Below are positions 63,997-64,000 of a stretch of DNA of 64,000 nt, one piece after another; position 1 is the stretch's first letter; each line of letters begins with the position of its first letter. Made by a program: the position numbers and the translations under genes. The notes beneath the pieces are model-generated. The model had not been told where the DNA came from. It saw only the letters and a list, made by a program, of their open reading frames with translations, and did no database searches. Source of the stretch: Bordetella petrii (GTDB lineage: Bacteria > Pseudomonadota > Gammaproteobacteria > Burkholderiales > Burkholderiaceae_B); assembly GCF_017356245.1 (NCBI RefSeq), contig NZ_JAFMZZ010000001.1, positions 636,262-700,261 of the forward strand, given 5' to 3'.

Positions 63997-64000
63997 AACA

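Overview
The window is GC-rich, compact chromosomal DNA from a betaproteobacterium. Gene content and order (TRAP and Liv transporters, orphan periplasmic binding proteins, ugpBAEC, proC, psd, a capsule locus) look most like the Alcaligenaceae (Bordetella/Achromobacter group). That placement is an inference from family resemblance, not from a search. About 56 protein genes are supported. No rRNA, tRNA, insertion sequence, prophage or CRISPR array was seen.

Layout. 0-7.3 kb: the 3' end of a cytochrome c oxidase subunit I gene, a DUF2244 membrane protein, two oxidoreductases, a BCCT transporter and an nfeD-slipin pair. 7.3-13.5 kb: small envelope or stress-type genes (DUF4142, an acidic peptide, DUF421, a Pro/Gly-rich exported protein, a stress-type SDR) around a glycosyltransferase that is divergent from a sigma-54 factor gene. 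The sigma-54 gene has a near-perfect -24/-12 promoter of its own. 13.6-22.6 kb: a catabolic operon with a GntR regulator, TRAP transporter DctPQM, a CitE-like lyase, a ThDP enzyme, an M20 amidohydrolase and an aldehyde dehydrogenase. 22.7-29.9 kb: a mixed set of metabolic genes (psd, a MetQ-like binding protein, arginase, thioesterase, DUF423, two GSTs, a PQQ-type sugar dehydrogenase). 30-34.9 kb: livFGMH plus the binding protein. 35.2-36.6 kb: proC and a queuosine-precursor-type transporter. 36.9-41.2 kb: ugpBAEC. 41.3-43.4 kb: an RBBP9-type hydrolase and a second Liv-type binding protein closed by a strong terminator.

43.4-64 kb is a capsule locus and the most interesting part. On the + strand, after an AT-rich leader of about 570 nt, lie a 2547-residue fully reducing type I polyketide synthase and an alpha-oxoamine synthase. 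Convergent with them, a minus-strand operon carries all six pseudaminic acid genes (pseB, pseC, pseF, pseG, pseH, pseI) followed by kpsC and kpsS. A 706-residue AT-rich gene, probably a capsule glycosyltransferase, lies upstream of pseB and runs off the window. The combination matches in kind the rhizobial rkp K-antigen system (RkpA PKS-like, RkpG oxoamine-synthase-like, RkpJ KpsS-like, Pse sugars) and the wcbR/wcbT genes of Burkholderia capsules. I infer a pseudaminic-acid-containing capsule with a dedicated, possibly sphingoid-like lipid made by the PKS and oxoamine synthase. The export genes (kpsMTED) are not in the window.

Six copies of a dispersed palindromic repeat (paired 10-bp-arm hairpins built on GGTGTCTGAC/GTCAGACACC) sit in intergenic gaps between 21 and 41.4 kb. 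They are absent from the capsule locus and from the first 21 kb.
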